Assembly (NCBI RefSeq): GCF_036013935.1
Contig: NZ_CP107902.1
Coordinates: 5,551,001-5,615,000 of the forward strand
Origin: Streptomyces sp. NBC_00461
GTDB lineage: Bacteria; Actinomycetota; Actinomycetes; Streptomycetales; Streptomycetaceae
Direction of reading: 5' to 3'
Length of the DNA: 64,000 bases
In this document: piece by piece, positions 9,205-16,033 of the stretch
How the letters are laid out: the number at the start of each line of letters is the position of its first letter
Position numbering within the stretch: the first letter of the stretch is position 1
The notes under the pieces: generated by a model
Told to the model about the DNA's origin: nothing
The model's database searches: none
Seen by the model: the letters and a program-made list of their open reading frames with translations, nothing else
Program-made: the position numbers and the translations under genes

Positions 9205-10074
9205 CTACGCACCTCGTTCCGGCGTCCCCGTCGGCTGTGGGGCTGTCCAGCTGGTGAGGAGTTGCAGGGCTCGGGTGGTGTCGGAGGCGGGTTCGACGTT
9301 GTAGACGCACAGCGTCTGGTCCGTGTCACCGGGCACCTGGAAGGACTCGTAGGAGAAGTGGAGTTCGCCGACCAGGGGGTGGTGGTAGTGCTTGGCGCCG
9401 TGCGTCCGGCGCAGCACCCTGTGATCGTTCCACCAGGTGGAGAACTCCGGTGACTTCAGCGTGAGTTCGCCGACGAGGTCGGCGAGCTGGCGGTCATGGG
9501 GGCTTCGGCCGGCTTCCAGCCGGAGCATGGCGACGGTCTCGGCGGCGATCTGTTCCCAGTCGCCGACCCGTTCACGGGCGACGGGGTCCAGGAGGTAGTA
9601 GCGGGCCAGGTTCCGGCGGGGTGCGGGCAGGGCGTCGAAGTCGGTGAGGACCTCGCGGGCCAGGCGGTTGGAGGCCAGGACGTCGGTGCGCCGGCCGAGG
9701 ATGAACGCGGGCACGTGGTCCAGGGTCTGCAGCATCAGGTGCAGTCCTGGACGCACGCGCTGGGGGCTGGTCGGAGCTCGGCGGGCCGGTGCGGGGCGTG
9801 CCAGGAGGTCGGTGAGGTGCTCGCGCTCGGAGGGGTCCAGCCTCAGGGTGACGGCGAGGGCTTCGAGGACTTCGGGGGAGGGGTTCTGTGCCCGGCCCTG
9901 CTCGATGCGGGTGTAGTACTCGGTACTGACTCCGGCCAGTCTGGCGACCTCGTCGCGGCGCAGGCCGGGCACGCGGCGGGCCCGGCCGTCCTCGGGCAGC
10001 CCTGCTTGGTCGGGGGTGACCCGGGCACGGCGGGTGCGCAGGAAGTCAGCGAGCTCGTCACTACGGTCATCCAT
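9205..10074 (-). CDS. XRE-family regulator with MmyB-type ligand-binding domain
   Basis: 289 residues. The ATG at 10074 follows GGGGAT. A helix-turn-helix of the XRE class lies at about 37-90 (GLRRDEVARLAGVSTEYYTRIEQGR). Residues ~110-280 match the MmyB-like PAS-related domain (PAFILGRRTDVLASN, then LARYYLLDP and the late HPLVGELHF/Y motif). Such regulators usually repress a divergent oxidoreductase gene and bind an unknown small hydrophobic ligand. Here a classical SDR gene is divergent with a 200-bp shared promoter region carrying two dyads. Confidence 0.88.
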   Translation of the reverse strand: MDDRSDELADFLRTRRARVTPDQAGLPEDGRARRVPGLRRDEVARLAGVSTEYYTRIEQGRAQNPSPEVLEALAVTLRLDPSEREHLTDLLARPAPARRAPTSPQRVRPGLHLMLQTLDHVPAFILGRRTDVLASNRLAREVLTDFDALPAPRRNLARYYLLDPVARERVGDWEQIAAETVAMLRLEAGRSPHDRQLADLVGELTLKSPEFSTWWNDHRVLRRTHGAKHYHHPLVGELHFSYESFQVPGDTDQTLCVYNVEPASDTTRALQLLTSWTAPQPTGTPERGA

Positions 10075-10099
10075 ATCCCCAAGTGTGGCGGGCGAGAGT

Positions 10100-10135
10100 G
10101 GGACATGTCCCGGGCCGGGTGGTACTGCCAGTACC
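10100..10135. promoter_or_regulatory. Two dyads in the regulator/SDR intergenic region
   Basis: GGGACATGTCCC at 10100-10111 is a perfect 12-bp palindrome. GGTAC-TGCCA-GTACC at 10121-10135 is a perfect 5-bp dyad with a 5-bp spacer. Both lie between the divergent MmyB-type regulator and SDR genes and are candidate operators for that regulator. The second type of motif is, to my recollection, common in front of SDR genes controlled by this family. Confidence 0.45.
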
Positions 10136-10274
10136 TTCCTTGCGGATACCTGCCTGGTCAGGGCCTTTCTCGGCGCCCCGTGAGGCGTCTGCGGGTGGTG
10201 TTCTTGTGGAGGGAGCCGATGGCGACAGGCCGCGGCCCCGAGCCCCTCATCCCATTCACCTTGAAAGGTGTTCC

Positions 10275-11051
10275 ATGACCACGCAGACTTCCGCCCGTCC
10301 CCTCTCCGGCCGCGTCGCGGTCGTCACCGGTGCCTCCAGCGGTATCGGCGAGGCGTCGGCCGAGCACCTGGCCGGACTCGGTGCTCGTGTCGTCGTCCTG
10401 GCCCGACGTGCGGACCGGCTGGACGAGTTGGTCGTCCGGATCGGGAAGAACGGCGGTCAGGCCCTGGCCCTGGCTGCCGACGTGACCGACGCGGCGGCCG
10501 TGCGGGCGGCCGCGGACCGGGTCGCCGCCGAGTTCGGCGGTGCCGACCTGCTGCTCAACAACGCGGGCGTCATGCTTCCCGCCCCGATCGAGGAGCTGGC
10601 CACCGAGCAGTGGCAGCACCAGATCGACCTCAACATCACCGGCCTGATGAACGTCATCGGCGCGTTCACGCCGCAGCTGGTGAAGGCCGCTGAGGAGCGC
10701 GGTGTCGCGGACCTGATCAACACGTCGTCGATCGCGGCGCAGAACATCTTCCCGAACTTCGCTGTCTACTCCGCGACGAAGGCATACGTCACCCACCTCT
10801 CCCGGCACCTGCGGGCCGAGCTGGGTGCGAAGAAGGTGCGTGTCTCGGCGATCGAGCCCGGCATCGTCGGTACCGAGCTGCAGAGCCACGTCACCGATGA
10901 AGGCGCTCGTGCGTGGCTGGAGGGATCGAAGGAAGCCATGGAGTGGCTGGCGCCCGAGGACATCGCGCAGACCGTCGGGTTCGTCGCGTCCCTCCCGCCG
11001 CGGGTCAACCTCCAGCAGGTCACCATCATGCCGACCGCCCAGGCCAGTTGA
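10275..11051 (+). CDS. SDR-family oxidoreductase (classical)
   Basis: 258 residues. The ATG at 10275 follows AAAGG. The cofactor motif TGASSGIG is at 19-26, NNAG at 95-98, the catalytic Ser is near 152 (NTSSIA), and Tyr165 and Lys169 form YSATK. The active site is therefore complete. Length and motifs fit NADP-preferring classical SDRs (Arg44-Arg45 after the second strand: VVVLARRADRL). The substrate is unknown. It is divergent from the MmyB-type regulator, which probably controls it. A hairpin 180 bp downstream may end transcription. Confidence 0.9.
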   Translation: MTTQTSARPLSGRVAVVTGASSGIGEASAEHLAGLGARVVVLARRADRLDELVVRIGKNGGQALALAADVTDAAAVRAAADRVAAEFGGADLLLNNAGVMLPAPIEELATEQWQHQIDLNITGLMNVIGAFTPQLVKAAEERGVADLINTSSIAAQNIFPNFAVYSATKAYVTHLSRHLRAELGAKKVRVSAIEPGIVGTELQSHVTDEGARAWLEGSKEAMEWLAPEDIAQTVGFVASLPPRVNLQQVTIMPTAQAS

Positions 11052-11447
11052 CCGTTCCCTGCCGGTCCGCCCCGGCCGTGGGTGATGCTGGGGCTCCGCG
11101 CCTGGTCGCGCGATGACGGCACCCGCGTACGGCCTCGCCGATGAACGAATGCTGTCCGATGATCCGGACCTGCTGAGGGTCGAGGTCCGACGCCATCGAC
11201 TGGCCCCGTTCAGCGTCTCGTCCGGATCGGTGAGTGACGCCGGCCCGGTCGGGCCGGCGACGCTCACCGGGTTCTTCGCCTGCATCGAGACATTCCGCGA
11301 CCGCAGGCGTCTACGGAAGCAACCCGGCCGGGGCTATTTCACCGCGTGGGAGATGCGGCAGCGACACGAACAAGGACATGCCCTCGCGGCGCAGGCGCAG
11401 GCGCAGGCGCAGACGTCGGCGTCGAGTGTCGTCACGGGAACTTCGCA
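11052..11447. other. 396-bp gap with a strong hairpin and short repeats
   Basis: No gene is seen. A 19-bp stem (two mismatches) with a 2-nt loop spans 11229-11268 and could serve as a terminator for the SDR transcript, although it is 178 bp downstream. A run of three to four GCAGGC units lies at 11391-11413. The frames here show no recognisable protein. Confidence 0.4.
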
Positions 11448-11927
11448 CTACCGAGGTTGGTCGGTCGCGGTGGGCGCGGGTGCGGGGTTTGGCTGCGAGC
11501 GGCTTTCGGCGCGGGTCTTGAGGGCCTGGTTGAGGGCGGCGAAGTTCTGCCGGGTGGCGGAGATGGTCTTGGCGGTGAAGGGGACGAGCAGGCCGGAGAA
11601 CTTCTCGGCTTGCAGGAGCTCGGTGCCGCCGGTCGCGGTGGTGGTGAGCGTGAAGCGGTGCTCGCCGTCGAAGATGCCGGGCAGGACGAAGTGGCCGATC
11701 CAGCGCAGCTCCACGCCGGGGTCGGCAGCCAGGACGCGCGGGCGGAACGTCATCGGCTTCCCGTCGGCGGGGAACATCCTCAGCGTGAGCCGCTGACCGA
11801 CTGTGACGTCGCCGGACGCCTCGCGGATGAAGGGATTCCAGTCCGAGTAGGCGGCCAGGTCAGTGAGCACCTCCCAGACTTCCGCGGCCGGAGCGTTGAT
11901 CTCGATCGAGTGGGAGATCGTCTTCAT
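11448..11927 (-). CDS. SRPBCC (START-like / polyketide cyclase-type) domain protein
   Basis: 159 residues. The ATG at 11927 follows AAGGAAGG. It has the SRPBCC pattern: opening strand SIEINAPAAEVWEVLTDLAA, then YSDWNPFI, LRWIGHF and a long C-terminal helix (FAALNQALKTRAE). These helix-grip folds hold hydrophobic ligands. Proteins with the YxxWNPF motif are often uncharacterised stress or detoxification proteins. The last ~20 residues are Pro/Gln-rich and probably disordered. It is divergent from an XRE-cupin regulator with only 75 bp between, so control by that regulator is likely. Confidence 0.85.
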   Translation of the reverse strand: MKTISHSIEINAPAAEVWEVLTDLAAYSDWNPFIREASGDVTVGQRLTLRMFPADGKPMTFRPRVLAADPGVELRWIGHFVLPGIFDGEHRFTLTTTATGGTELLQAEKFSGLLVPFTAKTISATRQNFAALNQALKTRAESRSQPNPAPAPTATDQPR

Positions 11928-11955
11928 CGTGGGCCTTCCTTGCGAGGATCAGGGG

Positions 11956-11985
11956 CAATATACTTTCTTCTGATCCGATATATTG
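11956..11985. promoter_or_regulatory. AT-rich dyad CAATATA-N16-TATATTG between divergent genes
   Basis: A perfect 7-bp inverted repeat lies in the 75-bp region between the SRPBCC gene and the XRE-cupin gene. The arms can also act as -10 elements for the two opposing promoters. It is a likely operator for the adjacent XRE-cupin regulator, inferred from position and unusually high A+T for this genome. Confidence 0.5.
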
Positions 11986-12002
11986 AGTGCGAGGAAGGGG
12001 TG

Positions 12003-12608
12003 ATGTCAATGGAGGATCCAGCGGAGATCGTGGGCCGGACACTGGCCGCGAACCTGCGGGCGATGCGGCAGTTGCGGGGCTGGCGGCTGGATGACCTGGC
12101 GTCACGGTCGGGGGTCAGCCGGGGGATGTTGCAGCAGATCGAGACCTGCCGCACCAACCCCAGCGTCGCCACGCTCGCCCGGATCAGCGCCACTCTGGGC
12201 ACCTCGATCGGCCGTCTCGTCGAGCCGCCCGAGGAACTCGGCCAGGTGGTGCGCGCGGCCGACGCCGAGGTGTACCGCGCTGGACAGCACACTGTGGGGC
12301 GGCTGCTCATCAACGACGGCCAGGCCCCGTTCATCGAGTTCTGGGACTTTCTCATCGCCGAGCACGAGGAGATGGGCTCCCCCGCGCATCCGCCAGGAAC
12401 ACGGGAACTGCTCCACCTCTACGAGGGGCGGCTCGAGGTCGAGGTCGGCGGCGCCGTCTTCACCCTCGAAGCAGGCGACGCCCTGCGCATGCGCGGCGAT
12501 CGCGACCACGTCTACCGCAACGCCGGCCCCGGTCCCGCCCGGCTGACCATGGCCGTCACCTACTCCGGCGACCGCGACCCCCGCTACGCGCCCCCTCCAG
12601 CCCAATGA
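12003..12608 (+). CDS. XRE-family regulator with C-terminal cupin domain
   Basis: 201 residues from the ATG at 12003, directly after AGGAAGGGG; a GTG at 12000 and an ATG at 12009 are alternatives. The helix-turn-helix is at about 15-70 (GWRLDDLASRSGVSRGMLQQ, then NPSVATLARISATLGTSI). The cupin barrel is at 110-190 (GTRELLHLYEGRLEVEVGG, LEAGDALRMRGDRDHVYRN). This architecture is typical of small repressors of neighbouring catabolic or detoxification genes. The divergent SRPBCC gene is the obvious target. Confidence 0.88.
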   Translation: MSMEDPAEIVGRTLAANLRAMRQLRGWRLDDLASRSGVSRGMLQQIETCRTNPSVATLARISATLGTSIGRLVEPPEELGQVVRAADAEVYRAGQHTVGRLLINDGQAPFIEFWDFLIAEHEEMGSPAHPPGTRELLHLYEGRLEVEVGGAVFTLEAGDALRMRGDRDHVYRNAGPGPARLTMAVTYSGDRDPRYAPPPAQ

Positions 12609-12615
12609 CCACACG

Positions 12616-12792
12616 TCAGTCAGGGGCAGGTAGGCGCTGGATGTCGGGCCGGGCCCAGTACCGGAGCATGCGGTCGGGGGACAGGTTGACGATCTCATCG
12701 GTGCTGATCAGGGAGATGAAGCTGTCGGCCCAGTGGTCCGGTGCCCCGGCGCCAGAAGGGAGGAAGCCGCCGAGCAACTTCGACGGAGCACG
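12616..12792 (-). pseudogene. Tail of a degraded gene, family unknown
   Basis: A minus-strand open stretch reads KLLGGFLPSGAGAPDHWADS, then FISLISTDEIVNLSPDRMLR and YWARPDIQRLPAPD-stop. Amino-acid use is that of a real protein, unlike the other frames, but a stop lies just upstream and there is no start codon in a suitable place. I read it as the last ~55 codons of a decayed gene. I do not recognise the family. Confidence 0.4.
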
Positions 12793-12876
12793 TCACATTC
12801 TTGAGCCGCGCTCCGTCATCGAGTTGAGAGCCCACCAAGAGCCCACCATCGGAACTGTCCAAGGAAGGTAGCCATC

Positions 12877-13650
12877 ATGCAGAAGTCCAGCAGGATCGCA
12901 GTCGTCGGAGCGACGGGCCGGGTCGGCAGGCACGTTGCGCGGGTGCTTGAGGAGCGCGACCACCAAGTCGTGCCCATCTCACGCTCCTCGGGCGTGGACG
13001 TGGTCACCGGGGATGGCCTGGCCGAAGCCCTGAACGGCGTCGAAGTGATCATTGACGTGTCCAGCACGCCATCGCCCGAGCAGGCGGCGGCCACCGAGTT
13101 CTTCACCACCACGGCTCGTAACCTGCACCAGGCCGGACACAAGAACGGCGTCCGCCGGATGGTGGTGGTGTCGATCATCGGCATCGACGGCTCCACCACC
13201 GGCTACAACGCGGCCAAACTGGCCCACGAGAAAGCAGCACTGGCCGGCCCGCTCCCCACCCGGATCGTGCGGGCCGCGCAGTTCCACGAGTTCGTTGAAC
13301 AACTGGTCGGCTGGGGTACCCAGGGCGACGTCGCCTACGTACCCAACATGCGCACCCAGCTCGTCGCCGCCCGCACCGTCGCCGAGAAACTGGTCGAGGT
13401 CGCCACCGATGCGGATCCGGTGCCCACAGGCGCGCCGTACCCGGAGATCGCCGGCCCCCGAGCCGAGAACCTGGCCGACGCGGCACGCCTGCTGGCCGCT
13501 CGGCAGGGCAGCCCGTCCCGCATCGAGGAAGTGAGTGACCCGGCCAACCCCGACCGGGACTTGTTCGAGAACGGCGGCCTGCTCCCCGGCCCACACGCCA
13601 CCCTTGCCGGACCGACCTACGCGGACTGGCTCGACCAACCCACCCCCTGA
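12877..13650 (+). CDS. NmrA-like atypical SDR, NAD(P)-binding protein
   Basis: 257 residues. The ATG at 12877 follows AAGGAAGG. An N-terminal Rossmann motif GATGRVGRHVARVL lies at 11-24, followed by VVPISRSSGVDVVTGD and VEVIIDVSS. It matches short NmrA or SDR_a5-type proteins that bind NAD(P) as sensors or reductases; the classical YxxxK pair is not evident. The C-terminal part is substrate-facing (FHEFVEQLVGWGTQG). It is the last intact gene before the attachment-site region. Its function in the cell cannot be told from sequence. Confidence 0.82.
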   Translation: MQKSSRIAVVGATGRVGRHVARVLEERDHQVVPISRSSGVDVVTGDGLAEALNGVEVIIDVSSTPSPEQAAATEFFTTTARNLHQAGHKNGVRRMVVVSIIGIDGSTTGYNAAKLAHEKAALAGPLPTRIVRAAQFHEFVEQLVGWGTQGDVAYVPNMRTQLVAARTVAEKLVEVATDADPVPTGAPYPEIAGPRAENLADAARLLAARQGSPSRIEEVSDPANPDRDLFENGGLLPGPHATLAGPTYADWLDQPTP

Positions 13651-13840
13651 AGCGCAGCCCAGCCCAGGAAGTTGCCCTCTGCGACTGGGTTGTTGATGTC
13701 CGACAACTGCCCTGTGTAACTACCGAGGTGTGGCGCAGGTGGCCCGGGGTGGCCAAGGGGTGGCCGGACGCCTTGGACTGTTCGGCATGAGTTACGCGTG
13801 CTCGACGTGGGGCATGTGGTCTGATCAGGCTCGATGGCAT
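13651..13840. other. Non-coding stretch at the island end
   Basis: No gene is seen. It carries the second copy (13759-13776) of an 18-bp sequence also found at 4707-4724. The short direct repeat array follows. Confidence 0.4.
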
Positions 13841-13900
13841 GAGCCGTCATGAGCCGTCATGAGCCGTCATGAGCCGTCATGAGCCGTCATGAGGCGACAT
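13841..13900. repeat. 10-bp tandem repeat (GAGCCGTCAT) x5 plus a degenerate sixth copy
   Basis: Five perfect copies lie at 13841-13890, followed by GAGGCGACAT at 13891-13900. The array ends 13 bp before the tRNA-derived segment. Tandem repeats beside an attachment site can be recombinase or replication-protein binding sites; that role is inferred only. Confidence 0.85.
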
Positions 13901-13913
13901 GATCGCTCGTGTT

Positions 13914-13955
13914 CTCGTAATGCGTACGTCTCGGGTTCGAATCCCGAAGGCGGCC
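13914..13955 (+). other. tRNA-Thr(CGT) 3' half: putative attachment site (att) of an integrated element
   Basis: From 13914 the sequence reads exactly as the 3' part of a tRNA: anticodon loop CTCGTAA (anticodon CGT), 3' anticodon strand TGCGT, a 5-nt variable region, T stem TCGGG/CCCGA around the loop TTCGAAT (13931-13947), and acceptor strand AGGCGGC (13948-13954). The bases before 13914 cannot pair to complete the anticodon stem, so the 5' half is absent. A 3' tRNA fragment followed by a normal tRNA terminator is what remains distal to an element integrated in a tRNA gene. The element would lie to the left and the intact tRNA beyond the window. No integrase gene is visible. Confidence 0.75.
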
Positions 13956-13963
13956 CCATGGGG

Positions 13964-13993
13964 AACCCCAGGTCAGGCCTTTGACCTGGGGTT
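13964..13993 (+). terminator. Terminator hairpin following the tRNA-Thr fragment
   Basis: A perfect 12-bp stem (AACCCCAGGTCA / TGACCTGGGGTT) with a 6-nt loop is followed by TCTATCTTTC. It is placed as expected behind a tRNA gene, which supports reading the right side as native chromosome. Confidence 0.85.
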
Positions 13994-14106
13994 TCTATCT
14001 TTCGTTGACCTTGAAATACGGCGTCCCGTGGCGCCCGCGAAGGGGGCCTGGGTGCGGGTGCCCGGCGTGCCGCGCGGCAATGGGCGTCAACTCGCCCTGG
14101 GTATAG

Positions 14107-14259
14107 CCGTGTTCGCGCCCGGCATCACCGCCACGTCGCGCTCGCACGGATGTCGGCTCACAGACGTACGACCTGCAGAGCAATCTGACGCCTCCGGGCG
14201 ACGACAACGCGATCGAATTCGCCGTCACCTCGAACTTCTGGCAGCTCGCCCGCCGTTAA
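14107..14259 (+). pseudogene. C-terminal tail of a degraded gene, family unknown
   Basis: An open stretch ends RTDVGSQTYDLQSNLTPPGD then DNAIEFAVTSNFWQLARR-stop. Its composition is protein-like. A stop codon at 14104 in the same frame blocks extension, and no start is present. It is probably the end of a decayed gene just outside the attachment site. I do not recognise the family. Confidence 0.4.
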
Positions 14260-14347
14260 GGCCCGGAGAGGCTGGCGTGCAGGGGGGCGGACGCCGATGC
14301 AGGTTTCCAGCTGTCGGTCGCCCCCTGCCCGTCCACGACTCGTCCGG

Positions 14348-15289
14348 CTACACGGCGGTTGCCGCCGGGGCCAGTGCCTGGCGGTACCAGCTCTCGTATT
14401 GGGCGAAGCGCTCGCCGAAGGCGCCCGGTGCGCAGTCGAGGTCGGCCCACAGCGGTTCGCCGTCGAACCAGTGGTCGGTGACCAACATGTCCAGGTCGTG
14501 CCGCGAGCCTCCCCGCGCCCGCAACCGCTCGGCCGCCTCGTCGAGGGTCAGGTCGCGCTCCGGCCAGGGAACGGACGCGAGATCGCCGACCGCTCTCAGG
14601 ACGGTGTGCCAGGGCACGGGTTCGGGGTGGCAGGCGTGGTAGACGGGCGCGGTGAGCCGTTCGCGGGGTGCCAGGGCGGCGGCGACCAGGGCGCGGGCCA
14701 GGTCCTCGGCGGCGACCAGCGACACCCGTGCGCGCCAGCCCTCCACCGTGCCGGGCAGAGCGCGCAGCAGCCGGGCCAGCGGGGGTCCCACCCGGGTGTC
14801 CCCCTCGCCGTAGACGAGATGCGGGCGTACGACCGTGCCGCCCGCGGCCAGTACGGCGTCCTCGCCGGCCGCCCGGGTCCGCGAGGTGACCGAGACCGGC
14901 GCGCGGTCCAGGTCCTGTGGCCGGGCGTGCAAGAAGGTGCCCCGCCCGTATACGGCGGCGGTGCTGAGGTGGACGATGCGGCCGACCCCCGCCCGGCGGG
15001 CCTCCGCCACGAGCGCGGCCGTCCCTCGGGCGTTGACCGCCTCGCACAGCGCGTCCGGACCGCCGATCTGCGAGGCGCAGTGCAGCAGGGCGTCGGCGCC
15101 GTCGCACAGGCCGTGCAGCGAGCCGGGGTCGGTCAGGTCGGCGGGGACGATCGTCGTGCCCGGCGCGCCGCTCGTGCGCACCTGGCTGCGATGGGCCGTC
15201 AGCCGCAGAGTGAGGCCCCGGCGTTCGGCCTCGCGAAGGACATGGCGGCCGACGAATCCGCCGGCGCCGGTGATCACCACAGTGGGCAA
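14348..15289 (-). CDS. NAD-dependent epimerase/dehydratase-family protein
   Basis: 313 residues from a TTG at 15289, chosen because TAGGAG lies 8 bases upstream; a GTG at 15280 is an alternative. The extended-SDR nucleotide motif GAGGFVG is at 8-14, followed by ADALLHCAS, VHLSTAAVYG and VVRPHLVYGEGD, all typical of this superfamily. The usual catalytic YxxxK is not present where expected (VTSRTRAAGED), so catalysis may differ or be lost. Substrates of such proteins include nucleotide sugars and various ketones; none can be named here. It is the first full gene right of the attachment site. Confidence 0.82.
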   Translation of the reverse strand: MPTVVITGAGGFVGRHVLREAERRGLTLRLTAHRSQVRTSGAPGTTIVPADLTDPGSLHGLCDGADALLHCASQIGGPDALCEAVNARGTAALVAEARRAGVGRIVHLSTAAVYGRGTFLHARPQDLDRAPVSVTSRTRAAGEDAVLAAGGTVVRPHLVYGEGDTRVGPPLARLLRALPGTVEGWRARVSLVAAEDLARALVAAALAPRERLTAPVYHACHPEPVPWHTVLRAVGDLASVPWPERDLTLDEAAERLRARGGSRHDLDMLVTDHWFDGEPLWADLDCAPGAFGERFAQYESWYRQALAPAATAV

Positions 15290-16033
15290 GGTTCGACTCC
15301 TACAGGGCCTGGTGCGGGCACGGGGTCACTCGGTGGAACTCGGCCGGGTCCCGCCGGGCGAACACGTCCAGCATGACGTCGACCGCCAGGTCAACCAAGG
15401 GGAAGGGGTGTGGGCGTTCCCCCACGGACAGGGAGGAGTGGACCCGCGGTCTGATACAACGTCACCACCTCAAGGGCGGCGTCCGCGACGCGGATGCCGC
15501 CCTTTCGCATGTCCCGAGGCCATGCTGTACGCCGCGTGGGACTTCGATAAACCCCCGGCTAACGCGGCCTGGCCATCGACGTCCCGCGCTACACCTTCCA
15601 GCCCGGGCTGACCAACGGCACCACCGGCCAGGCCGCCGCGGCCGTCACCGCCGCCGGCCGCATCCCCGAGCCGTCGCTCTTCTCCGACCCCGCGCTCACC
15701 CACCCCGGCGCGAGAGCTGACCCGACCGCCCCGCCTCCGGGCCGAGCGTTCTCCCCAGGCCGGGGCGGCAGTGGTCCAACCCAGCCCCCCGGCCGCCCTT
15801 TTCGGATCCCGACCACCCGGGATCCCCGAGATCACCCGGGATCCCTCACGGACACCGCGAACCCGGCGGCCGGCCCACGGACCGCGGGAACCGGCCTCCC
15901 TGCCCGGCGGGCGTCCGGCACACGACACGGGGCGCCCGCCGACCGCCTTGCCGCCAAGATCCGGCGTATTAAAGAAGTCCTTACCGTGAACGGCTAGCAT
16001 CGCGGGTCGGAAATCGTCGGTGGCCGGGATGGG
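15290..16033. other. 744-bp region without an intact gene
   Basis: No complete gene is supported. At 15563-15720 (+) one frame reads GLAIDVPRYTFQPGLTNGTT then GQAAAAVTAAGRIPEPSLFS, which looks like a protein fragment but has an upstream stop and no start; its family is unknown. Beyond ~15720 the sequence has GC-rich short repeats (GGGATCC-type) and then the glycosyltransferase promoter region, with AT-richer DNA at 15965-15990. Confidence 0.4.

Noticed and set aside
13914..13955. Complete tRNA gene
   Set aside because: The 5' half (acceptor, D-arm and 5' anticodon strand) is missing; only the 3' half fits.
13899..14642. Open frame running through the tRNA fragment into the epimerase gene
   Set aside because: It crosses a tRNA-like segment and a terminator and is antisense to the epimerase. 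No protein family is recognisable.
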